Of a stretch of DNA of 64,000 bases, positions 24,024 through 31,697 are shown piece after piece (the stretch's first letter is position 1; every line of letters starts with the position of its first letter). Position numbers and translations under genes: made by a program. Origin of the DNA: Caproicibacter sp047777415 (lineage in GTDB: Bacteria; Bacillota; Clostridia; Oscillospirales; Acutalibacteraceae). The stretch is taken from assembly GCA_047777415.1 (NCBI GenBank), contig JBKEEO010000001.1, positions 1,116,001 to 1,180,000 on the forward strand. Reading direction: 5' to 3'. The notes under the pieces are model-generated. The model made no database searches, was not told where the DNA came from, and was given only the letters and a program-made list of their open reading frames with translations.

Positions 24024-25223
24024 ATGGGAAAAAAATTATTGACCGTATTCCTGACTGTCATGATTGCGTGTTCTGCCATGTTTGGATGCAGCAGGGCAAG
24101 TGATATTTCATCCGGTCCTGTGGATAAAGATTATCCCATTGTCATTGGAGATGTGACAATTCGGCAGGAGCCTGCCGGGGTGGCGGTGCTTTCACCGAAT
24201 ATCGCTTCGATTATTCTATCCATAGGCTACGAAATCAGCTTAAAGGCAAGAAGTGAGGACTGTGTGCAGAGTGATCTGTCCGTCTTGCCCGTTGTAACGG
24301 CGGATGATGCACAAAAAATTCGGGAGTTAGGAGCTGACGTCGTTTTTGCTGATTCACTCACGGATGAACAAAAGTCTGCCATGCAGGAACAGGGTCTGAC
24401 AGTTCTGACTCTGGAGCCCGCCGTGAATCGGGAGGAACTGGAGCAACTTTATGCGAATGTTGGTTCTGTCCTAAAGGGTGGAAGAACCGGTTATCAAAAA
24501 GGAAAAGATGTGGCAGACGGAATCTTGCAGACCATAGACGACATTACGCGTGTGGTGCCGGAAAGTGAGATTCCCGTCACAGCTGTTTATCTGTATGATG
24601 CAGACGGGCACGCCGCGACGGGGGATACTTTTGCCGATGATTTAATTGAAGCGGCAGGTCTGGTGAATTCCGCAGCCGGAGGTACGAATGGCACGATTGA
24701 AATTTCCGATTTATTGCTGGCCGACCCGCAGTACATATTTTGTGCAAAAGGGGTTCAGTCCGAACTAGAATCCTCTGAAGAGTACAGCAAACTGACAGCG
24801 GTTCAAGAGCATCGGGTATATGAAATGGATGAGCAGCTTATGACCTGCCAAGGCGATGAACTGATTCGTGCCGTCAGTTTCATGGCCGGAACGGTACATC
24901 CGGAATTGCTGGGAGAAACATCGTCCTCGGAGCCGTCTTCTTCATCCGCTTCGTCATCGCAGGCGGAGGCTGAAATAAACCTGGACCAGACGCTGCAAAG
25001 CGGTATGCAGAATGACGATGTGCTTAAACTTCAGGAACGGCTGGAGGAATTGGGATATATGTTTGTAGAACCCACAGGCCTTTATGCGGAAGCCACCGTC
25101 CAAAGTGTGAAGGATTTCCAATATCTAAATGGCATGACGGTTACCGGTGTTGCCGATCCGGATACCCTAAAGAAGATTTTTTCACCTGATGCGATAAAAC
25201 GCACTGACCAAACCGATCAATAA
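24024..25223 (+). CDS. Helical-backbone substrate-binding lipoprotein fused to a peptidoglycan-binding domain
   Basis: The 399-residue lipoprotein has a signal peptide with lipobox M-F-G-C (cysteine about 22). Residues 40-290 follow the class III (BtuF/FhuD-like) fold: VAVLSPNIASIILSIGY, LGADVVFADSL, DDLIEAAGLVN and DPQYIFCAKG. After a serine-rich linker (about 295-312), residues 320-385 form a PG_binding_1 domain (LQSGMQNDDVLKLQERLEELGY, TVQSVKDFQYLNG). The family normally binds siderophores, haem or cobalamin, but no permease or ATPase gene is next to it. The wall-binding tail is unusual and could tether the protein in the cell wall. A terminator follows. Confidence 0.8.
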   Translation: MGKKLLTVFLTVMIACSAMFGCSRASDISSGPVDKDYPIVIGDVTIRQEPAGVAVLSPNIASIILSIGYEISLKARSEDCVQSDLSVLPVVTADDAQKIRELGADVVFADSLTDEQKSAMQEQGLTVLTLEPAVNREELEQLYANVGSVLKGGRTGYQKGKDVADGILQTIDDITRVVPESEIPVTAVYLYDADGHAATGDTFADDLIEAAGLVNSAAGGTNGTIEISDLLLADPQYIFCAKGVQSELESSEEYSKLTAVQEHRVYEMDEQLMTCQGDELIRAVSFMAGTVHPELLGETSSSEPSSSSASSSQAEAEINLDQTLQSGMQNDDVLKLQERLEELGYMFVEPTGLYAEATVQSVKDFQYLNGMTVTGVADPDTLKKIFSPDAIKRTDQTDQ

Positions 25224-25229
25224 GCAATG

Positions 25230-25260
25230 AGCGTCCCGTTAAAGCCGGGACGCTTTTTGT
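25230..25260 (+). terminator. Rho-independent terminator
   Basis: AGCGTCCCG (25230-25238) pairs with CGGGACGCT (25246-25254), followed by TTTTTGTT. Confidence 0.92.
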
Positions 25261-25362
25261 TAGGGCAGGCATTGACAAACCAATTGGCCTATTTTATAAT
25301 AAATAAGCATTTGTGTGCTAAGGGTGCAGTGCCCATGTCTTATTAGACAAATGTATTAATCT

Positions 25363-25439
25363 GTCTCCGTAGCTCAGCTGGATAGAGCGTCCGCCTCCTA
25401 AGCGGAAGGCCAGGCGTTCAAATCGCCTCGGGGACGCCA
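25363..25439 (+). tRNA. tRNA-Arg(CCT)
   Basis: The 77-base gene has acceptor GTCTCCG/CGGGGAC (one G-U pair), D arm AGCTCAGCTGGATAGAGC, anticodon loop CTCCTAA (anticodon CCT), T arm GGCGTTCAAATCGCC and encoded CCA. Confidence 0.95.
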
Positions 25440-25447
25440 GAGCAAGA

Positions 25448-25476
25448 GCGCCGTGAAATTCACGGTGCTTTTTTTG
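25448..25476 (+). terminator. Terminator of tRNA-Arg
   Basis: GCGCCGTGAA (25448-25457) pairs with TTCACGGTGC (25459-25468), followed by seven T. Confidence 0.88.
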
Positions 25477-25624
25477 TGTCTTTTTCTGTAAAATTGCGGT
25501 GATTCGAAACCATATGATTTTCTGCTCACAAAGGAAATCAGTTTTTCAACCGCCAAGCGAGAGATATTTGGAACAGGACAATACATTCAGTTACGGCGTA
25601 TGTACTGCTTTTCAATTGAGTGTT

Positions 25625-26479
25625 TTATTCTTTTTGCCTCTGTTTTCGGAATTCACCCGGAGAAACCCCTTTGTAACGCCGAAACAACCGAATAAAATAG
25701 CTTAAATCATTAAATCCGCAGGAAAGTGCAATTTGTGTTATGCTGTCTGCTGTGGCGCAAAGCAGTTCCGCGGCACACTCAATTCGGTAATAGTTAAGAT
25801 AATCAATCGGCGTATGTCCGGTGACCTGCCGGAATACGCGGCAGAAATACTGCGGCGCAAGTCCGGCCTCTTTTGCCAATTGCTGCAGTGTCAGAGGTTC
25901 GGCATAATCTTCACGGATACGACGCAAAACTTTTTTTATTTGCAGTGCGCGGGTGTTGACGTGATTGTCTTCAGGAGGTTTTGTGTAAAGGTGTTGCTGC
26001 AGTACCGTGCCAATAAACTGCCAGAGCAGCCCGGTTGTGATGAATTCATAGCCCGGCTGCTCTTTTTCCATCACTTCAAACAGCTGGTCCACGAGCTTCC
26101 CTGCGGCAGTATCACTGGTAAAGCGCGTCTGAATATGTGCGCCGGGCCCCAGTGCAGCACTGTACCGTTCTCTACAGATTGTGCTGTCTCGCAGAAATCG
26201 ATCCATATCGAATACAATACATTCGTAAACGCAGTCGTGCGGTGTGCCTCCATGGATGATTCCTTCCGGTACAAAGGCGGAATCACCGGCGCTCAACTCT
26301 ACGGTTTCACCGTCCAGCGAAAGCAGAAACTGGCCGCGTAAAACCAAAATCAGTTCACACTCCATATGCCAGTGAAACGGCATTTCATAACGCGGATGTG
26401 CTGCGTTAACATAGTACAGCTCAATTGGAAAATCGAACGTACCCCGCACGGCCCGTTCATGGCAGGCTAGATAACGCAT
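25625..26479 (-). CDS. AraC-family transcriptional regulator with cupin sensor, likely fucose regulator
   Basis: The 284-residue regulator has an N-terminal cupin-type sugar-sensing domain (FHWHMECELILVLRGQFLLSL, AGDSAFVPEGIIHGG) and two C-terminal AraC helix-turn-helix units (LTLQQLAKEAGLAPQYFCRVF; DSITQIALSCGFNDLSYFIRLFRRYKG). It is divergent from fucA with a 114-base intergenic region, so it most likely activates the fuc operon in response to fucose or an intermediate. AGGAGGCG precedes the ATG. Confidence 0.9.
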   Translation of the reverse strand: MRYLACHERAVRGTFDFPIELYYVNAAHPRYEMPFHWHMECELILVLRGQFLLSLDGETVELSAGDSAFVPEGIIHGGTPHDCVYECIVFDMDRFLRDSTICRERYSAALGPGAHIQTRFTSDTAAGKLVDQLFEVMEKEQPGYEFITTGLLWQFIGTVLQQHLYTKPPEDNHVNTRALQIKKVLRRIREDYAEPLTLQQLAKEAGLAPQYFCRVFRQVTGHTPIDYLNYYRIECAAELLCATADSITQIALSCGFNDLSYFIRLFRRYKGVSPGEFRKQRQKE

Positions 26480-26593
26480 TTTCGCCTCCTAAATGTGAAT
26501 ATTGTCCTATTTAATCTTATTATACGCCGAGTAATATGTAAAAAACAACACTATAATACAATTAGAGATTACAATTCGGGAGAGGAGAATGGT
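26480..26593. promoter_or_regulatory. Divergent promoter region between the AraC gene and fucA
   Basis: TATAAT at 26552-26557 faces fucA without a good -35 box, as expected of an activator-dependent promoter. On the opposite strand TATAAT (26519-26524) has a TTGTTT-like -35 about 18 bases upstream for the regulator gene. Confidence 0.65.
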
Positions 26594-27301
26594 ATGGATA
26601 TTCAACTTATTAAAGAGCAAATCTGTGATGTCTGCCACAAAATGTGGCAGCTGGGATGGGTTGCCGCAAATGACGGCAATGTTTCCGCTCGGCTGGATGA
26701 TGGGACCTTTTTGGCAACGCCAACTGGAATGAGCAAGAGCTTTATTACACCCGACAAATTGCTTCGCATCAACGATAAAGGAGAGGTTTTAAGCGGGAAA
26801 GAGGGCTTGCGCCCTTCGAGTGAAATCAAAATGCACTTGCGCTGCTATGAAAAACGTCCCGATGTAAACAGCGTTCTACATGCGCACCCGCCCGGTGCAA
26901 CCGGTTTTGCCGTGGCACATCGCCCTATGGATATGTACAACATGATTGAGGATGTTGCGGCAATCGGAGCAGTTCCGCTGACCCCCTACGGCACGCCCAG
27001 CACGACGGAAGTGCCGGATGCCATTGAGCCGTATCTGCAGGAACACGATGTGATGCTTTTGGAAAATCACGGTGCACTTGCGCTCGGCAGTGATGTCATA
27101 ACCGCGTATTATAGGATGGAAAGCCTTGAACTATGGGCAAAAATTACGATTAACGCGATTATCTTGGGCGGAAGTTACGATATTGACCAAGAGAATATCA
27201 AAAAATTGATCGGTCTGCGGGATTATTATCATATTACCGGCAAACATCCAGGTTACAAAAAGTTTCCGCGCAGAGAAACGAAAGAACCTACCGATCGGTA
27301 A
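26594..27301 (+). CDS. fucA: L-fuculose-1-phosphate aldolase (class II aldolase)
   Basis: The 235-residue zinc aldolase splits L-fuculose 1-phosphate into dihydroxyacetone phosphate and L-lactaldehyde. DGNVSARL, TPTGMSKS, SSEIKMH with its catalytic glutamate, the metal-binding HAHPPGATGFA and LLENHGALALG are all family motifs. The start is the ATG at 26594 behind GGGAGAGGAG; an ATG two codons earlier lies too close to the ribosome site. First gene of fucA-fucU-fucK-fucI. A ribulose-phosphate or rhamnulose-phosphate specificity cannot be excluded, but the neighbours favour fucose. Confidence 0.9.
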   Translation: MDIQLIKEQICDVCHKMWQLGWVAANDGNVSARLDDGTFLATPTGMSKSFITPDKLLRINDKGEVLSGKEGLRPSSEIKMHLRCYEKRPDVNSVLHAHPPGATGFAVAHRPMDMYNMIEDVAAIGAVPLTPYGTPSTTEVPDAIEPYLQEHDVMLLENHGALALGSDVITAYYRMESLELWAKITINAIILGGSYDIDQENIKKLIGLRDYYHITGKHPGYKKFPRRETKEPTDR

Positions 27302-27311
27302 GGAGGATACT

Positions 27312-27746
27312 ATGCTGAAGAAAATACCTGCCATACTCAGCCCGGAATTGTTGAAAACTCTGTGTGAGATGGGTCATGGGGACGAGCTGGTTCTTGCAGA
27401 CGGCAACTTTCCTTCTGAAAGTGTTGGAAAAAATGCGCGGGTCATACGTGCTGACGGGCACGGAGTCGCCGAACTGTTGGAAGCGGTTTTGGAGTTGATC
27501 CCGCTGGATCAATACGTTGAAAAACCCGCCGCTCTCATGAAGGTGGTTCCGGGCGATCCGGTAAAACCTGTGATCTGGGAAAAATATAAGGATGTTTTAT
27601 CGAAACACGGAGAAAATCCGGATGCCATTGAATATATGGAACGTTTTGCATTTTATGAGCGGGCAAAACAAGCATACGCTATCGTTGCCACAGGAGAAAC
27701 TGAAATATACGCCAACATCTTGCTGAAAAAGGGTGTGGTAAAATGA
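27312..27746 (+). CDS. fucU: L-fucose mutarotase (RbsD/FucU family)
   Basis: The 144-residue protein has the RbsD/FucU signature: LKTLCEMGHGDELVLADGNFP with the catalytic histidine, VEKPAALMKVVPGD in the middle, and the C-terminal YAIVATGETEIYANILLKKG. It interconverts alpha and beta anomers of fucose for the isomerase. AAGGAGG precedes the ATG, and it overlaps the kinase gene by four bases (ATGA). Confidence 0.92.
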   Translation: MLKKIPAILSPELLKTLCEMGHGDELVLADGNFPSESVGKNARVIRADGHGVAELLEAVLELIPLDQYVEKPAALMKVVPGDPVKPVIWEKYKDVLSKHGENPDAIEYMERFAFYERAKQAYAIVATGETEIYANILLKKGVVK

Positions 27747-29185
27747 CCCGCGCGGCAACAGTGCTTGCGTTTGACCTCGGTGCTTCCAACGGACGCGCAA
27801 TCAAGGCGCGGTATGAAGACGGAAAATTAAGCTGCCAAGAAATTCATCGTTTTGAAAACAATCCAAGTGAGTACGAAGGGCATTTCTGCTGGGACTTTGA
27901 TGCTTTGCTGGCAGAGGTTCGTACAGGCATTCAAAAAGCGGGCTCATTTGACAGTGTTGCGTTTGACACTTGGGGTGTGGATTTTGGGCTATTAGGTCAA
28001 GACGGCAAACTGGTTTCCCGTCCCGTCCACTACCGAGATTCGCGAACCGACGGAATGGTAGAGCGCGCTTCCAAGACCGTGGGAACGGATGAATTATATC
28101 AAAAAACCGGTAATCAGTTGTTGCCGATTAATACACTCTTTCAGTTGCTTGCATTAAAAGAACAGCAGCCTGAGATACTACAGAAGGCGAAAACATTACT
28201 CTTTATGCCCGACCTTTTTTCATATTTTCTGTGCGGCAACGCTGTCTGTGAGCAAAGTATCGCTTCCACAAGCCAAATGCTTTGCCCTAAAACAAAAAAA
28301 TGGCGAACTGATGTGCTGAATGCTTTTGGTATTCCAACTGATATTTTTCTTCCGACCATTCCAAGCGGCACGGTGACCGGCAGTTTGCCAAACGGTGCCA
28401 AAGTGATTGCCGTAGCCGGACATGATACGCAGTGCGCGGTTGCGGCCGTCCCTTTCCAGAGTGCCGATGCAGCATTTCTTTCCTGTGGTACATGGAGTCT
28501 TTTGGGCGCAGAAATTGATTCTCCTATTTTGACCACTGAAAGTTGCCGGATGGGCCTTTCCAACGAGATAGGAGCCAATGGAAAAATAAATTATTTGAAA
28601 AATATCATCGGTTTGTGGCTGATTCAGGAAAGTCGGAGAGCATGGAGAAGAAAAGGGCAGGACTACTCTTATGCTGACCTGGAACGGTTGGCAAGAGAGG
28701 CACAACCGCTCCAATGTTTTATTAATCCGGATGCACCGGAATTCGCTCAGCCCGGGGATATCCCGGAGCGGGTGTGCGAATTCTGCCGACGCAGCGGCCA
28801 ATATGTACCGCAGAATGTGGGCGAAATTATGCGCTGCATCTATGAAAGCCTGGCGTTAAAATACCGCTGGACAGTGGAGCAGCTGCAACACGCTACCGGA
28901 AAACATTTTTCTGTGCTGCATATTATTGGCGGCGGAACAAAGGATCGCCTCCTTTGCCAAATGAGCGCTGACAGCACCGGCTTGCCTGTGACAGCGGGAC
29001 CTGTAGAAGCCAGTGCACTTGGCAATATTATTATTCAGTTGGTGGCACTGGGATTCTTGCCGGATATTTCTGCCGGTCGTGCGCTGATTGCCCGCAGTGC
29101 AACGTTGGAGCATTACGAACCCAATCCAACGCAAGCGTGGAATCAAGCGTATAAAACTTATAAAACATTTTTGAGTGAGGAGTGA
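27743..29185 (+). CDS. FGGY sugar kinase, L-fuculokinase by context (rhamnulokinase-like)
   Basis: The 480-residue FGGY kinase has the phosphate-1 motif AFDLGASNGRAI at the N terminus, FDTWGVDFGLL, AGHDTQCAVAAVP with the catalytic Asp, SCGTWSLLG and the adenosine motif IIGGGTKDRLLCQ. The sequence style (DLGASNGR, DTWGVD) is closer to RhaB than to E. coli FucK. Fused translationally to fucU by a 4-base overlap and followed by fucI, it most likely makes L-fuculose 1-phosphate and may also use rhamnulose. Confidence 0.88.
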   Translation: MTRAATVLAFDLGASNGRAIKARYEDGKLSCQEIHRFENNPSEYEGHFCWDFDALLAEVRTGIQKAGSFDSVAFDTWGVDFGLLGQDGKLVSRPVHYRDSRTDGMVERASKTVGTDELYQKTGNQLLPINTLFQLLALKEQQPEILQKAKTLLFMPDLFSYFLCGNAVCEQSIASTSQMLCPKTKKWRTDVLNAFGIPTDIFLPTIPSGTVTGSLPNGAKVIAVAGHDTQCAVAAVPFQSADAAFLSCGTWSLLGAEIDSPILTTESCRMGLSNEIGANGKINYLKNIIGLWLIQESRRAWRRKGQDYSYADLERLAREAQPLQCFINPDAPEFAQPGDIPERVCEFCRRSGQYVPQNVGEIMRCIYESLALKYRWTVEQLQHATGKHFSVLHIIGGGTKDRLLCQMSADSTGLPVTAGPVEASALGNIIIQLVALGFLPDISAGRALIARSATLEHYEPNPTQAWNQAYKTYKTFLSEE

Positions 29186-29190
29186 GTTTA

Positions 29191-30975
29191 ATGTTGTATC
29201 CTAAAATTGGAATTCGCCCAATCATTGACGGCCGATGGGGCGGCGTACGTGAAAGTTTGGAAAAACAGACCATGGCAATGGCGCAGGGCGCAATGAAGTT
29301 AATTACGGAAAATCTAAGATACCCGGATGGAACACCGGTACAATGTGTTATCTCCAATACCACCATCGGCGGCGGTGCGGAGGCGGCTGCGTGCGCAGAC
29401 CAATTTTCCAAAGAAAACGTAGTTGCAACGCTTTCCGTTACACCTTGCTGGTGCTATGGCACGGAAACTTTTGACATGGATCCGAATACAATCAAAGCCG
29501 TTTGGGGATTTAATGGCACGGAACGTCCGGGTGCAGTTTATCTGGCCGCTGTGCTTGCGGCGCATGCTCAGCGTGGACTCCCTGCGTTCAGCATTTATGG
29601 ACACGATGTGCAGGACGCGGACGATACCAGCATTCCGGATGATGTTGCAGAGAAAATCCTGCGTTTTGCACGCTGCGCCGTAGCTGTAGGCTGGATGAAA
29701 AATAAAGCCTATGTTAATCTGGGCGGCGTCGCTATGGGTATTGCGGGCAGCTATTGCAATGCAGATGTGTTCCAAAAATATTTAGGCCTTCGCGCCGAAT
29801 GGGTGGATATGACGGAAATTCTGCGCCGTATTAAGCTGGAAATCTATGATAAAGAGGAATACGATCGTGCATTGAAGTGGGTCAAAGCCAACTGCAAAGA
29901 AGGGTTTGACTGCAACGCTGGAAAGAATCTGCCTGAAATCATTCGGAAATCCAAAGTCGTTCCGCCGGACAAGGACTGGGAATTTATAGTCAAAATGACC
30001 TTGGTCATACGGGATATTCTTTATGGAAACCCGAAATTGGACGAGATGGGGTGGCATGAAGAAGCATTGGGACGCAACGCAGTTGCCGGCGGATTCCAAG
30101 GACAGCGGCAGTGGACCGACTGGCTGCCAAACGCTGACTTTACGGAAGCAATTCTTGCCTCATCTTTTGACTGGAATGGCCCCAAACAGCCCACACCTTT
30201 TGCTACAGAGAACGATACCTGCAACGGTATTTCAATGCTTTTCGGTACACTTGTAAGCCAGACGGCGCCCTGTTTCCATGATGTGCGCACTTACTGGAGT
30301 CCCGAAGCCTGCGAGCGGGTGACTGGGATGAAACCAACAGGCGCCGCAGCAAATGGGTTTATCCATCTGATTAACTCCGGTGCAACGGCACTTGACGGTA
30401 CTGGTGTATGTAAGAATGACAAAGGCGAAGCCTGCATGAAGCCGTTCTGGGAAATGAAAGATGCGGATATTCGGGCATGTTTGGATGCTACTGACTGGTG
30501 CCGTGCAAACTATGAATATTTCCGCGGCGGCGGATTCTCCAGTCACTTTAAGTGCCAGGGCGAAATGCCGGTGACTATGCTCCGCTTTAACATCGTAGAG
30601 GGAATCGGACCTGTTTTGCAGATTGCGGAAGGCCAAACTGTTAATTTGCCGGATCAGATTCATAACACGATTGATTTGCGTACTGACCGCACATGGCCAA
30701 CCACATGGTTTGCTCCTCGACTGACGGGCAGCGGTGCGTTTGCGGATGTTTACAGTGTTATGGCGAACTGGGGCGCGAACCACGGCGTAACGGTTTATGG
30801 TCATGTGGGTGCCGACCTGATTACGCTGGCTTCCATGCTGAGAATCCCCGTTACCATGCATAACGTGCCGAAAGAGAAGGTATACCGTCCGCATGCATGG
30901 GCTTCCTTTGGCACAGAGGATTTGCAGGCCGCCGATTATGCAGCTTGCAAACAATACGGTCCGCTTTACCGTTAA
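29191..30975 (+). CDS. fucI: L-fucose isomerase
   Basis: The 594-residue Mn2+-dependent isomerase converts L-fucose to L-fuculose and follows E. coli FucI along its whole length: PKIGIRPIIDGRWGGVRESL, TVTPCWCYG-like TPCWCYGTETFDMDP, the near-invariant IYGHDVQDADDTSIP, FQGQRQWTDW, ATENDTCNG and FHDVRTYWSPEA with the metal-binding acids, and TTWFAPRLTGSG and MHNVP near the end. The ATG at 29191 is chosen because GAGGAGTGAG precedes it. A strong terminator ends the operon. Confidence 0.96.
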   Translation: MLYPKIGIRPIIDGRWGGVRESLEKQTMAMAQGAMKLITENLRYPDGTPVQCVISNTTIGGGAEAAACADQFSKENVVATLSVTPCWCYGTETFDMDPNTIKAVWGFNGTERPGAVYLAAVLAAHAQRGLPAFSIYGHDVQDADDTSIPDDVAEKILRFARCAVAVGWMKNKAYVNLGGVAMGIAGSYCNADVFQKYLGLRAEWVDMTEILRRIKLEIYDKEEYDRALKWVKANCKEGFDCNAGKNLPEIIRKSKVVPPDKDWEFIVKMTLVIRDILYGNPKLDEMGWHEEALGRNAVAGGFQGQRQWTDWLPNADFTEAILASSFDWNGPKQPTPFATENDTCNGISMLFGTLVSQTAPCFHDVRTYWSPEACERVTGMKPTGAAANGFIHLINSGATALDGTGVCKNDKGEACMKPFWEMKDADIRACLDATDWCRANYEYFRGGGFSSHFKCQGEMPVTMLRFNIVEGIGPVLQIAEGQTVNLPDQIHNTIDLRTDRTWPTTWFAPRLTGSGAFADVYSVMANWGANHGVTVYGHVGADLITLASMLRIPVTMHNVPKEKVYRPHAWASFGTEDLQAADYAACKQYGPLYR

Positions 30976-31017
30976 AACTTTGCTTTATGAAATTCTGAAT
31001 GTTTATATAGATGAGTG

Positions 31018-31053
31018 GTCCCCGCGCTGTGGATACGGCGCGGGGACTTTTAT
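31018..31053 (+). terminator. Terminator of the fuc operon
   Basis: GTCCCCGCGC (31018-31027) pairs with GCGCGGGGAC (31038-31047), followed by TTTTAT. Confidence 0.92.
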
Positions 31054-31106
31054 GCTGCTTTTTTTGATATAATGCCTAATGCAAAACCAATAATTCAAAC
31101 AAGGGT

Positions 31107-31697
31107 TCAGAAAATCAACGCTATTGTCACTCCAATTACGGCACATGCAATTATAGTAGACATCAAAATATAAAAGCGCTTTTCGCATATTTTTTGAAAT
31201 GCATTAAATCTTGTTTCAATCGTTTTCATGTTTTCCGCAGCGTCTTGTTGAATGAGATCTTTTGCACGCTCAATCATGGCGTTTGTTGCATTAAATTCCG
31301 ATAGCAAGGAGTTTTGATTTGTGGAAATAACTTCTTTTAAATCATCTATTTTACGGTTGATTTTGTCTGTTTCAAGTTCCATGTTTTTAAATTGGTTATG
31401 CACATATTTTATGTACTGATTATGTGAATCAGTGATAGAATCTGAAATAGTTCTTAATTTTTCGTTTAATAATGTCATTATATCCAGCAACTTCTGTTCT
31501 GTATGCTGATTTACCATCCTGGTTTCTTCTTTGATGGATTCAATCGTGCATAACATGTTTTCCATCTTTTCGAGTTCTTGCTTGGTATCGTTGCTAATTT
31601 GCTCAAGGTACTCATCCGTGCTCTTGATATTTTTTAATGCATTACTTACTTGCTCCAATGAATCAATGACGTCATTCATTTTATCCAAGTTTATCAT
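31107..31697 (-). CDS. Coiled-coil protein with a C-terminal membrane anchor, partner of the helicase
   Basis: The 196-residue protein is one long heptad-patterned helix (about residues 5-170) rich in K, E, N and I, ending in a hydrophobic segment, FYILMSTIIACAVIGVTIAL, at about 175-194. GGGAG precedes the ATG at 31697. The start overlaps the last 17 bases of the helicase frame, so the two are translated together. A tail-anchored coiled coil beside a nuclease-helicase fits a membrane sensor or tether, but no family is recognised. Confidence 0.7.
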   Translation of the reverse strand: MINLDKMNDVIDSLEQVSNALKNIKSTDEYLEQISNDTKQELEKMENMLCTIESIKEETRMVNQHTEQKLLDIMTLLNEKLRTISDSITDSHNQYIKYVHNQFKNMELETDKINRKIDDLKEVISTNQNSLLSEFNATNAMIERAKDLIQQDAAENMKTIETRFNAFQKICEKRFYILMSTIIACAVIGVTIALIF

